In this document: one piece after another, positions 47,796 to 54,992 of the stretch | Position numbering within the stretch: the stretch's first letter is position 1 | Layout: each line of letters starts with the position of its first letter | Assembly (NCBI RefSeq): GCF_900625095.1 | Contig: NZ_LR130760.1 | Location: 2,101,455-2,165,454, forward strand | Direction of reading: 5' to 3' | Source of the DNA: Acinetobacter ihumii | GTDB taxonomy: Bacteria; Pseudomonadota; Gammaproteobacteria; Pseudomonadales; Moraxellaceae | Length of the DNA: 64,000 nt | Program-made: the position numbers and the translations under genes | The notes under the pieces: generated by a model | Told to the model about the DNA's origin: nothing | What the model saw: only the letters and a program-made list of their open reading frames with translations | Database searches by the model: none

Positions 47796-48917
47796 TTAAT
47801 CTCCATGTGCATAGATGTTAAAACGCCGTGTTCCCACCTTGGTTTGTGGAAACTGCTGAAGCAATTCAGGGTGTTGTTTCAATAATGCTTTGCTATCTAA
47901 GGTGGTGGAGTCTTTAGCCCGTTTCCATGTCACTGAGCCCTCCAAGAAAATCGCACGTTCAGACTCCTTCATCAGCATCTGTAGTTGATGTTTGAGCTCA
48001 TCAAATTGCTGTTGCTGTACCTCGATCTGTTGTTTGGCTTGTAACAGTTGTTTAAACATCTGGTTGGCAGATGCATCCTGTGTTAAGTCTTCGGTTTGTA
48101 AAGGCACATGTTCAGGGTAAAGCAGTTGTAAGGCTTTGGCTGCTGATTCACTGGCATCGACACTGGGTGGTCGATCCTGTTCCACACATTCCCAGAAATG
48201 TCGTTCGGCATTAATCAGGTGATTGATCACGCTTTCGTTGCGAATGACTTTATAGATTTTGGTCTGGTGTCCACAAATCAGGACACAAATATGCGCCGCT
48301 TGTTTACCTGTGACTGCAAGTTGATGTTGCACCTGACACAGTACATACAGCGGTACGCCATCACGCCACAGTTTAGCGCCATGTTCGCCAACGCTTTTAC
48401 ATTCCAATATCTGGACTTGATCACTTGCCACCACGGCATAATCTAGATTGGCCAGCATAAAGTGTTTGTCTTGGTCGGGATGTTGTAACACTGCATTCAC
48501 TCGACGGAGTTTGCTGTTGGTGTGCAAGCTGTAGAATTCCGCGATTAAAGGTTCCAGTTGTTTACCCCAATATAGAGGTGCATAACCTGAGCTTTCATCG
48601 TCAATATGTTGTTGCATCCGTCCTGTTTTAATCATCCATAGTTCCAGCATCGACATATAGGGATTCAGTCCACAGGCAGTAGCCGCATCACTACTGCCAA
48701 TGCCCTGCTTTCTGACCTCTAGCCATTGTTGGTAATTCATCTGGGTGGTTTTGGCGAGGCGTTTGGCGGTGGAATTAGAACGACGGGATTTGGAACTGGG
48801 CTTTTGATTGAGGCGGGTTTTTCGGTTTGGGTTTGTTTCAAGATCAGGCTGGTAAGTCTGTAACGGTGGATGATTGAGTGCATCCTGTATCTGTTGAATT
48901 GGATTGATCGAGTTCAT
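47796..48917 (-). CDS. YqaJ-family viral recombinase/exonuclease
   Basis: 373 residues. After a basic N-terminus of about 55 residues, the YqaJ/lambda-exonuclease core is seen: WLEVRKQGIGSSDAATACGL (about 65-84), WGKQLEPLIAEFY, then the active-site Asp in NLDYAVV and the ExK pair in QILECKS, and QVQHQL. It resects DNA 5' to 3' for single-strand annealing with a partner. The C-terminus (about 290-373) is Gln-rich and coiled. AAAGGAAAATAACCG precedes the ATG. Confidence 0.85.
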   Translation of the reverse strand: MNSINPIQQIQDALNHPPLQTYQPDLETNPNRKTRLNQKPSSKSRRSNSTAKRLAKTTQMNYQQWLEVRKQGIGSSDAATACGLNPYMSMLELWMIKTGRMQQHIDDESSGYAPLYWGKQLEPLIAEFYSLHTNSKLRRVNAVLQHPDQDKHFMLANLDYAVVASDQVQILECKSVGEHGAKLWRDGVPLYVLCQVQHQLAVTGKQAAHICVLICGHQTKIYKVIRNESVINHLINAERHFWECVEQDRPPSVDASESAAKALQLLYPEHVPLQTEDLTQDASANQMFKQLLQAKQQIEVQQQQFDELKHQLQMLMKESERAIFLEGSVTWKRAKDSTTLDSKALLKQHPELLQQFPQTKVGTRRFNIYAHGD

Positions 48918-48981
48918 CGGTTATTTTCCTTTGAAATTTACATCAGTGAAATTAGGTAGGTTGGCTTGAAAATTTGCGGCA

Positions 48982-49010
48982 TAAAAAAAGCCACCTCGGG
49001 TAAGGTGGCT
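48982..49010 (-). terminator. Intrinsic terminator between DUF932 and YqaJ genes
   Basis: On the minus strand AGCCACC-TTACCCGA-GGTGGCT followed by a seven-base T run. It lies 65 bases before the YqaJ start, inside what would otherwise be one operon. Confidence 0.82.
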
Positions 49011-49140
49011 ATCAAGGGTAAAATCAGAACTGTTTAAAAAAGTGAATCAGAGGCAAGCGTGAATCATAAAAGTAAAGAAAGGCTAACTAATAACCATCAA
49101 GTTGAAGTTAAACTGGATAAATTAAAATCAGCTTAACGGT

Positions 49141-50178
49141 CTACCCCACAAGCCGTAATGCCTGCTCAAGTCCACGTTGTTTAATTGCTGCACCCATGCC
49201 AAACCAAGCTGAATCAAGTCGGTGATCCGTACTCATCGCTCGACGTTCGTGGTCACAATACTCCGTCACAGCGCAAAGTAAACCATAGGCGGTGTCTTTG
49301 GCTGAACTGAGTTCGGCACCACGCCCCTGCCCATTAAACATTTGCATGACTTTAGATAAGGCACGTCCATTCGGTTCTGATTTATTATCAGATTTGGCTG
49401 CGACATTTTGGTAAAACTGGATGATGCTGTCTTCCTGTTCCATCACAGTCAGGTTGGTATTGTTAAACACTGCCTCAAAGTAAGCTGCGGCTTGGGTTTG
49501 GCTGACTTTACGTTGACTGAGTTGTTTCATCTGGTACATGTGTTCATCCCAACCGCGTACTGAAATCCCCAGTTGTTGTTTGACTTTGTCTGCATCAAAG
49601 CGGGTACTGTGTGGAACTTTCACTACGCCTGTATTGTTCGAGGTAGAGTGCTGTGCTTTTAGTGCAATGGCTAAGGTGTTATTACACACCACACGGATCG
49701 AAGTGAATTGTGCAGTGGTAGCTAATGTGCCATCACAAGCGGTGGCCAATAGAATATAGCCATTACTGACATCTTTGCCTTTCAGTGCTGAAGTTTGTCC
49801 TGTCCGTGCCAAGGCCCAGAACTTTTTACCGCCTTTGAGTACCCCTGCGGTTTCCAGTTCAAAACCTGATTGTTCAGTTAAATCACGATAAAATTCTAAA
49901 ATCGAATGTGGTTGTACTTCCTGAAAACGTTGGCTGACTACTGATAACGGTGCGTGAGTATCTGATCGATAAAGGACTCGTTGTTCTTCAAACGGCAAAA
50001 TGATGTTTTGTCCTTTGTCATTCTTTGCCATATAGCTGACATCGGAGGATTCAATCCGCCAGTCCATGCCTGCCTGCTGTGCCCAGACTTCGATCGGTTG
50101 ATTGGGTGAAAGTTGATTGCCCAATCCATGCCAAGGGGTAGCTCCGACATACGCCATTTGTTCAAGTTGATGTGCCAT
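49141..50178 (-). CDS. DUF932 family protein
   Basis: 345 residues with the DUF932 hallmarks ATPWHGLGNQL near the start, RVVCNNTLAIAL in the middle and DSAWFGMGAAIKQRGLE at the end. The family occurs in phages and integrative elements beside YqaJ-type exonucleases and is thought to belong to their recombination or replication module. AGAGG lies eight bases before the ATG. Confidence 0.88.
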   Translation of the reverse strand: MAHQLEQMAYVGATPWHGLGNQLSPNQPIEVWAQQAGMDWRIESSDVSYMAKNDKGQNIILPFEEQRVLYRSDTHAPLSVVSQRFQEVQPHSILEFYRDLTEQSGFELETAGVLKGGKKFWALARTGQTSALKGKDVSNGYILLATACDGTLATTAQFTSIRVVCNNTLAIALKAQHSTSNNTGVVKVPHSTRFDADKVKQQLGISVRGWDEHMYQMKQLSQRKVSQTQAAAYFEAVFNNTNLTVMEQEDSIIQFYQNVAAKSDNKSEPNGRALSKVMQMFNGQGRGAELSSAKDTAYGLLCAVTEYCDHERRAMSTDHRLDSAWFGMGAAIKQRGLEQALRLVG

Positions 50179-50230
50179 AGTTTTAAACCTCTGTTCTAGA
50201 TGAATGCTGTTGCAATAGAAATTTGCAGCA

Positions 50231-50259
50231 TAAAAAAGGCCTGCTGGGGAAGCAGGCTA
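50231..50259 (-). terminator. Intrinsic terminator in the DUF932 leader
   Basis: On the minus strand AGCCTGCT-TCCCC-AGCAGGC followed by a T run, 53 bases before the DUF932 start. The bases after it (TATGCTGCAAATTT) are almost the same as those after the terminator at 48982, so the two leaders are related. Confidence 0.8.
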
Positions 50260-50308
50260 AACTTGTGTATGCAGATCAAAGTATGAAGTTGAATCTGCAA
50301 TGGATTCA

Positions 50309-50332
50309 TCTAGATGGTGTATATCTGAGATT
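50309..50332 (-). promoter_or_regulatory. Shared upstream element, copy A (DUF932)
   Basis: A 24-base element that also occurs at 53537-53560 with 21 of 24 bases the same. On the minus strand it contains ATATACA and CATCTAGA, consistent with a -10 region. Both copies start within about 10 bases of the preceding stop codon and about 95-130 bases before the next ATG. Confidence 0.4.
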
Positions 50333-50335
50333 TTT

Positions 50336-51046
50336 TTAATTAATTTTTAAATTGAGGAAAGGAATTTTCACACGAGGAGTGTTTTTCTTTTGTTTAATAA
50401 TCAAAAATCTATATTGTTTATCTGCATTTTGCAGTTTTGTTATAAATTGATCTGCATGATTAAGGTCTGTACCCTCAAACAATGCCATGACTGCTGCTAA
50501 TAGTCCAAAAACACTATAGATGGCTGTAAAGACAACAAAAAGAAAAGGTGTATTCTTAGCTGTTAAGAAATTATAAAACCAAGAGGAGAATACAAGAGGA
50601 ATGCATATTAAAGAAGCAAAAATAAAATATTGTGCGTTGTAAATAAAAATTTGCTTCTTCAATGATCGGTTTTTCTTAATTTTCAACTTAAAGCTTTTTG
50701 CTGATAATTTCTCAGATGAAGGTAAATATTCAATGAATTTATGCCCATTACGATAATGCTGCAAGATCTCATCAATATTTATCAAATATTGCTCATCCAA
50801 GATAATTAAATACTCAACAAGCCTATAGTCCACGATATCCAACCGAACCACTTCTTGTGCTGCCCGATCCAATACAAGCTTCCTGTGATCATTATTCCCA
50901 TAGAACTCTTTAAAAAATCTTATTGTCGAATCCAGCTTCGCAGTGTAATCCTTATTTTTTAAAGCTAGAATTTCCTCCCTCTTAAAGAAGATACCAACAA
51001 TAGCAACTGAAGCCGTAATAACGCTAAAAAAATGAGAAACTTCCAT
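50336..51046 (-). CDS. Island membrane protein of unknown function
   Basis: 236 residues. A hydrophobic N-terminus (about 5-21) and a pair of membrane helices (about 138-160 and 167-190) with a soluble charged region of about 115 residues between them. No enzymatic motif seen and no family recognised. It is the first plain ORF after the folded leader at 51.2-51.4 kb on the minus strand, upstream of DUF932. The general plan, soluble domain plus paired helices, is like some accessory exclusion or defence proteins, but that is speculative. Confidence 0.55.
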   Translation of the reverse strand: MEVSHFFSVITASVAIVGIFFKREEILALKNKDYTAKLDSTIRFFKEFYGNNDHRKLVLDRAAQEVVRLDIVDYRLVEYLIILDEQYLINIDEILQHYRNGHKFIEYLPSSEKLSAKSFKLKIKKNRSLKKQIFIYNAQYFIFASLICIPLVFSSWFYNFLTAKNTPFLFVVFTAIYSVFGLLAAVMALFEGTDLNHADQFITKLQNADKQYRFLIIKQKKNTPRVKIPFLNLKIN

Positions 51047-51224
51047 AAAATTATTAACTTGTAGTGAAGTAAGTTTCTTCTAGACTATTTTATTAGAAAA
51101 TTAATGTCTATCTGATAGTAAAAATTAACAGATGATAAATACAATTTATTCAATACGTAGAGTTTTATCCTATAAATTTTACAACAAATTGACTCCCCTC
51201 ATTGCACAGATTATGATTCTCCTG

Positions 51225-51386
51225 CTGGCCTACATTGCCAGTCGGTTTTGACAGACCGAGCGTATAGCGTATCAGGTTACTTACTTCTGAGTATGTTGCT
51301 TGTGCGAAACCTTCTCGTCCCCCTTTGCGGTAGAACGGGAGGGGGACGCGTCCGCGCGTGCTGGTTCTATATGCCCAGTCTGTCAA
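51225..51386 (-). ncRNA. Strongly folded leader, possible P4-like immunity RNA region
   Basis: Outer arms at 51367-51386 and 51248-51267 are complementary: 17 of 20 pairs are Watson-Crick, and on the minus-strand RNA two of the three differences become G-U pairs (only one would on the plus strand). Inside lies a GC-rich hairpin CGTCCCCCT / AGGGGGACG (51316-51348) and beyond it a small stem CTGGC / GCCAG (51225-51241). The local GC content is far above the neighbours. A 73-codon frame with a TTG start crosses it. It precedes the minus-strand element genes. Confidence 0.45.
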
Positions 51387-51458
51387 CCCTCTTTCGTTCT
51401 GCCACCATTATTTGACAGTAATTGGTAGAACTTCTTAATGCATATAGGAGTAGTCGCC

Positions 51459-51527
51459 ATGACTCATCATTTTCAAATCTATCCACTCCCTGATCTTTAT
51501 CGGCTTGGCTTTAGGCAATCTTTTTAG
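51459..51527 (+). CDS. 22-residue peptide with good ribosome site
   Basis: ATG at 51459 with TAGGAG nine bases upstream, reading MTHHFQIYPLPDLYRLGFRQ and two more residues, then TAG. A TTGACA box at 51412 with CTTAAT 16 bases on could be its promoter. A 7-bp stem TTTAGGC / GCCTAAA spans its stop codon. It could be a leader peptide for the lipoprotein cluster downstream. Confidence 0.35.
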   Translation: MTHHFQIYPLPDLYRLGFRQSF

Positions 51528-51694
51528 CCTAAACCATTCTATTCAGCCGTTTTTAGTCTTTGCTCAACGCTTTGATACTTTCGTATTGAAGGAATGATCT
51601 TTGCTGTCTGTCCATTGTAGGGCAAACGCAGTACTACAAATACGCTGAATTGAATACTAACCAAAGCAACAATAATTAAATATCAGGGGAAATC

Positions 51695-51955
51695 ATGAAT
51701 ATAAAACCGTGTCTTTTCATTATCAGTATTACAACAATAGTTTTGGCTGGATGTTCAAGCCGAGCCGAACGTGAATTTGTCAATGGCTGTAAAACAGGTG
51801 GTCTTGAGAGCAGTACCTGTGAATGTATCTATGAAAAGTTGGAAAGCAAATATGGTGAGGATGGTTTAAAGGACAATCTTTATACCCTCGCCCAAACTGA
51901 GAACTTTCAACATGACATGATGCAATCCAGCTTCCAGTGTGCAGCAAGGAGGTAG
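51695..51955 (+). CDS. Small lipoprotein
   Basis: 86 residues. Signal peptide with lipobox LAGC (cysteine near residue 20), then a soluble domain with four further cysteines including CEC, likely disulphide-bonded in the periplasm. GGGGAAATC precedes the ATG. Family not recognised. It starts a rightward run of small secreted and membrane proteins in the island. Confidence 0.7.
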   Translation: MNIKPCLFIISITTIVLAGCSSRAEREFVNGCKTGGLESSTCECIYEKLESKYGEDGLKDNLYTLAQTENFQHDMMQSSFQCAARR

Positions 51956-51957
51956 CC

Positions 51958-52089
51958 ATGCGTGCAATAGCAGGAATCATCTGCGTCATCGCAGCCATCT
52001 GTTTTCTGGGATTACCCTTCATCGGGGTCATGATTGTTTTATGGATTTTTGTGGTTTTAGCACAGTACGCATTGGGTGGAGATAAATAA
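51958..52089 (+). CDS. 43-residue membrane peptide
   Basis: ATG at 51958 with AAGGAGG eight bases upstream, a very strong ribosome site that overlaps the end of the lipoprotein gene. The peptide MRAIAGIICVIAAICFLGLP onward is almost wholly hydrophobic, one or two membrane helices, ending ALGGDK. It starts two bases after the lipoprotein stop, so translation is coupled. Confidence 0.7.
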   Translation: MRAIAGIICVIAAICFLGLPFIGVMIVLWIFVVLAQYALGGDK

Positions 52090-52090
52090 A

Positions 52091-52318
52091 ATGAATAGTA
52101 ATTTAAAAGGTGTGTTAATTGGTGGCTATCTCGTGATTGGCTTCTTTTATGCGATTTACCAACATTTCTGGGGAATGGCCAGCTATAAAGGTTTTGCCTA
52201 CAACATCGGTCAGGGATTGGGATGGCCTTTTTCCATGTTTCCAACCTTTGGCAAATTTGTAGGAGGCATACTCTTATTGTTGTTTTTAGTCTTCGTCGCC
52301 TTAAAACCTAAATCATAA
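52091..52318 (+). CDS. 75-residue membrane protein
   Basis: ATG at 52091, with GGAGATAAATAAA upstream inside the previous gene; starts one base after its stop. Two membrane helices (about 9-25 and 55-71) flank an aromatic, glycine-rich loop. No family recognised. With the two genes before it, this forms a tightly packed three-gene set. Confidence 0.65.
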   Translation: MNSNLKGVLIGGYLVIGFFYAIYQHFWGMASYKGFAYNIGQGLGWPFSMFPTFGKFVGGILLLLFLVFVALKPKS

Positions 52319-52498
52319 ATCTTGATGAGAAATAAAAAGCGGTAGTTTCGGTCAATGATCTCCATGCATCGATCTAATTTTTATTGACCTGAAGCTACTG
52401 CGAATATCACATTTATTCTAATTTTCATATTGACCTCTTGAACTGATCTTTTGAGACATCTGAATCAGTACAACGGGTGTCTAATAGGATCATACTTT

Positions 52499-53107
52499 AT
52501 GAATCATAAAATCATGTTGGCTCTGGTGATAAGCTGTTTAGCACTTCAAGGCTGCACAAAAAAAGAAACACCAGAGAATACATCTGAAACCGAACAAGTC
52601 AGCCAAGATCAGTTAAAACTGGATACGATCAAAAAAATGTATGCCATCAATCAGAAGCACCACTTCGAAAATGAAACCCTCTACCATTTCTCGACAGATT
52701 ATTTTCAATCTCTTCTTGATAAAAAACTTCAGTCAGGCGTAGCAGGGTGCGGTTTTGAACATAATTTACTCATGCAAACCCACTATCCTGATTATACTTC
52801 TAATCAGTATAGTTTTAGTCTGACGCCTGAAGGACATGTCCTTGCAAATGTTCCATCAGGTGGACATGTCATTTTTGTACTTGAATGTCAAAGTGATCAT
52901 TGTGCAATCAATGATGTCATCAGTAATGATCATTCTGTTGCGGAAATAATTAAACAAGATAATTTCGATCGAATAAAACGTTTAGAAGATATGCCACCCT
53001 TCACACATCCTCGTAATCAAACTGAAACTTCTACACCACCAGAATCTGCAAATGATCTTCAGATTCAAGATGGCGAGGAAATTCAAACAGCCTCAAATTC
53101 AAATTAG
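52499..53107 (+). CDS. Lipoprotein of unknown function
   Basis: 202 residues from the ATG at 52499, with TAGGAT upstream; the frame extends upstream but lacks a signal there. Signal peptide and lipobox LQGC at about residues 15-20. The mature part has a Glu/Thr/Ser linker, a folded domain with three cysteines, and a polar C-terminal tail. Not recognised. About 180 bases separate it from the small cluster before it. Confidence 0.65.
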   Translation: MNHKIMLALVISCLALQGCTKKETPENTSETEQVSQDQLKLDTIKKMYAINQKHHFENETLYHFSTDYFQSLLDKKLQSGVAGCGFEHNLLMQTHYPDYTSNQYSFSLTPEGHVLANVPSGGHVIFVLECQSDHCAINDVISNDHSVAEIIKQDNFDRIKRLEDMPPFTHPRNQTETSTPPESANDLQIQDGEEIQTASNSN

Positions 53108-53164
53108 CTCTTATCCTGAGTTATTCATTGTTCAGGGAAAGATTCTCCCTGAACAAATTAACCA

Positions 53165-53440
53165 TCAATAAAACAACTGACCACAGCTCTGACATTGAAA
53201 GCAGCTACTGGTACTTTGGGTGGTAGGCGCATTATCAAACAAACTATTGAATAAACCTCCGACTACGACTCCTGCTATGCCCCCAATTAAGGGGGATATA
53301 GGCAGGCTCTTTGATAATGCTGCACCCATGGTAGCAAACGATGCTGATGCAGTCAGATGCTGCTGTGATCCCTGTGATGTGGTCTGTTGTACTACACGGA
53401 CAATGTGTTCTGAATGACAATAAGGGCAAGTGATATTCAT
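53165..53440 (-). CDS. Small zinc-ribbon protein with glycine-rich middle
   Basis: 91 residues from the ATG at 53440 (MNITCPYCHSEHI), chosen for the AGAGG nine bases upstream. CPYC at the start and CFQCQSC at the end make one zinc ribbon split by a hydrophobic Gly/Ala-rich stretch (about 35-65, likely membrane-associated). Family not certain. The upstream region has copy B of the 24-base element shared with DUF932. Confidence 0.6.
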   Translation of the reverse strand: MNITCPYCHSEHIVRVVQQTTSQGSQQHLTASASFATMGAALSKSLPISPLIGGIAGVVVGGLFNSLFDNAPTTQSTSSCFQCQSCGQLFY

Positions 53441-53536
53441 AATATAAACCTCTGAAATATAAATGGGTCTAGCCATTCAGTCATTCACACAGTGATACTG
53501 ATTGAGCTAAACCCATTGAAGAGAATCATCTTCTCT

Positions 53537-53560
53537 TCTAGATGTTGTATATTTCAGATT
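53537..53560 (-). promoter_or_regulatory. Shared upstream element, copy B (zinc-ribbon gene)
   Basis: Second copy of the 24-base element found at 50309-50332, three differences. It begins 10 bases after the stop of the YagK/YfjJ gene and lies about 97 bases before the zinc-ribbon ATG. Confidence 0.4.
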
Positions 53561-53569
53561 GATTTTAAT

Positions 53570-54493
53570 TTATGCATTTAAGCTAGGAATACCCCGATAA
53601 CGACGATAATTGCGTTTATAACTTCCCGTACCAAAGGTGTGCATCCTTAGCAACTTAACCCGTAATTGTTGATTCGACTTTTCAGGGTTCACCAGATAAC
53701 TACAAGCTTGAATCGCATTTTGAACCTCCCTGTCATTGTCACGATGGATCATGCCAATCCCTAAGCTATCCATTTTTCTAAACTGGCTTTTATGCTCAGG
53801 GGTATTACAATTAAAGCCATAACCATTACCTTCGGTAATCTCTTGCCAGCGTTGAATAGTTTGATCTGCTAAGTAATAGTCTTTCTGCCGCGTTGATCCG
53901 TTGTAGATTAAAAGCAAATGACAATGAAAGCCTTTCTCCTCGCCCTGCTCTAATGCCCATGCATAGCCTTCTAAATCCCGAAAGCACCTGTCCCCATCTT
54001 GAATAAAACCCAATAGCTCACGCACATCTTGCTGAAATTGCCATACATTCACTTTATGCTGTTTGCCCTTCAGATAGGCTAAATCCACTCGCACAAATAA
54101 AAGCTTGCTGTAATGACCAAGCAAATCATCTAGATAATCCCTCAGTCTTTCACGGTTACGGCTTTCTAAACGACAAAAGTCATTAATCTCCTTGTCCCTA
54201 CTTCGTTTAAAACGATCAAATCCTTGCTGTACCTGTTTAAAGCTTAAAGCCTTAAGCTGGTCGATATCAATTTTACACGCTATGTTATTTTGCCAAATCA
54301 GCTCCAGCATCGCTTCGACATAGGCAGAATATTGAAGTTCAAAATCAAAAATAGCATGCAGGTCGAACAGCAAGTCAATCAGTTCATCATGAAACTCACG
54401 CCATGCATATCTTGAGGCGATAGTTCTTTCGACAAACTGTTCAATATTGATCAATACTCTGGAAGGATTCAGATACTTCTGTTGTGAATTCAT
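53570..54493 (-). CDS. YagK/YfjJ (inovirus Gp2-type) protein
   Basis: 307 residues. The C-terminal half has the YagK/YfjJ pattern: a strand LLFVRVDLAYL, then WALEQGEEKGFHCHLLLIYNG with a His-x-His pair (about residue 215) like that of HUH replication initiators, then a terminal basic tail YKRNYRRYRG. Such proteins occur in P4-like satellites and inoviruses and are thought to start replication. AGGAGAAATGC precedes the ATG. Confidence 0.75.
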   Translation of the reverse strand: MNSQQKYLNPSRVLINIEQFVERTIASRYAWREFHDELIDLLFDLHAIFDFELQYSAYVEAMLELIWQNNIACKIDIDQLKALSFKQVQQGFDRFKRSRDKEINDFCRLESRNRERLRDYLDDLLGHYSKLLFVRVDLAYLKGKQHKVNVWQFQQDVRELLGFIQDGDRCFRDLEGYAWALEQGEEKGFHCHLLLIYNGSTRQKDYYLADQTIQRWQEITEGNGYGFNCNTPEHKSQFRKMDSLGIGMIHRDNDREVQNAIQACSYLVNPEKSNQQLRVKLLRMHTFGTGSYKRNYRRYRGIPSLNA

Positions 54494-54992
54494 GCATTTC
54501 TCCTATGGTTGATCAACTCACATAAGAGAAGGCAAATCTGTTTAAAGTTACTTTTAGGCTAAATAGAGAATAAGTTGGTTAGGATGATTTGAGTTGTTTT
54601 AGGTCTTTGATCAAGTCAGGGTATGCAGATACTGGCATGTTATCTGGCGATGTGTGTTGTCACTGTAGTTGGATCATGATCTGTCATGGCAATTAGCTAT
54701 AGTACGATGTGTGTTTATGATTGAATGAAATATTGATGATTAAGCATTTGAATTATTGTTAATTGATTGCTTACGAGCTTACTGCTGTGGAGTAGTTAAT
54801 AGCGGCATAGATTAATAATATTAATAACCCACTAAGCCTACACCAGCCTTACCAATATAAGAATAGCTGCCACATGTCAAAACCCATGATCCAGTCATGA
54901 CAGGTTTTTCGGTTTTGCCCTGAATCATGGCAAATTAGAGTGGGCCAACTGCGATTGGCCCACTGCTGAGTGATTTTGGGTGGAAGCGGAAG
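54494..54992. other. Intergenic region in the island
   Basis: 499 bases. A perfect 9-bp hairpin GTGGGCCAA / TTGGCCCAC at 54940-54963 lies just after the next minus-strand gene stop and may be its terminator, though the T tract is poor. Similar words TCATGGCAATTAG (near 54684) and TCATGGCAAATTAG (near 54925) occur twice. No gene is seen. The spot between two Rep-like genes could hold a replication origin, which I cannot show. Confidence 0.4.

Noticed and set aside
47573..47812. 79-codon frame between YqaJ and the Gp3-like gene
   Set aside because: It lacks a ribosome site and crosses a strong hairpin; composition is not protein-like.
51165..51386. 73-codon frame on the minus strand through the folded leader (TDWAYRTSTRG...)
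   Set aside because: Its only start is a TTG inside the inverted repeat arm, there is no ribosome site, and the base pairing explains the sequence better. A conserved small protein is not excluded.
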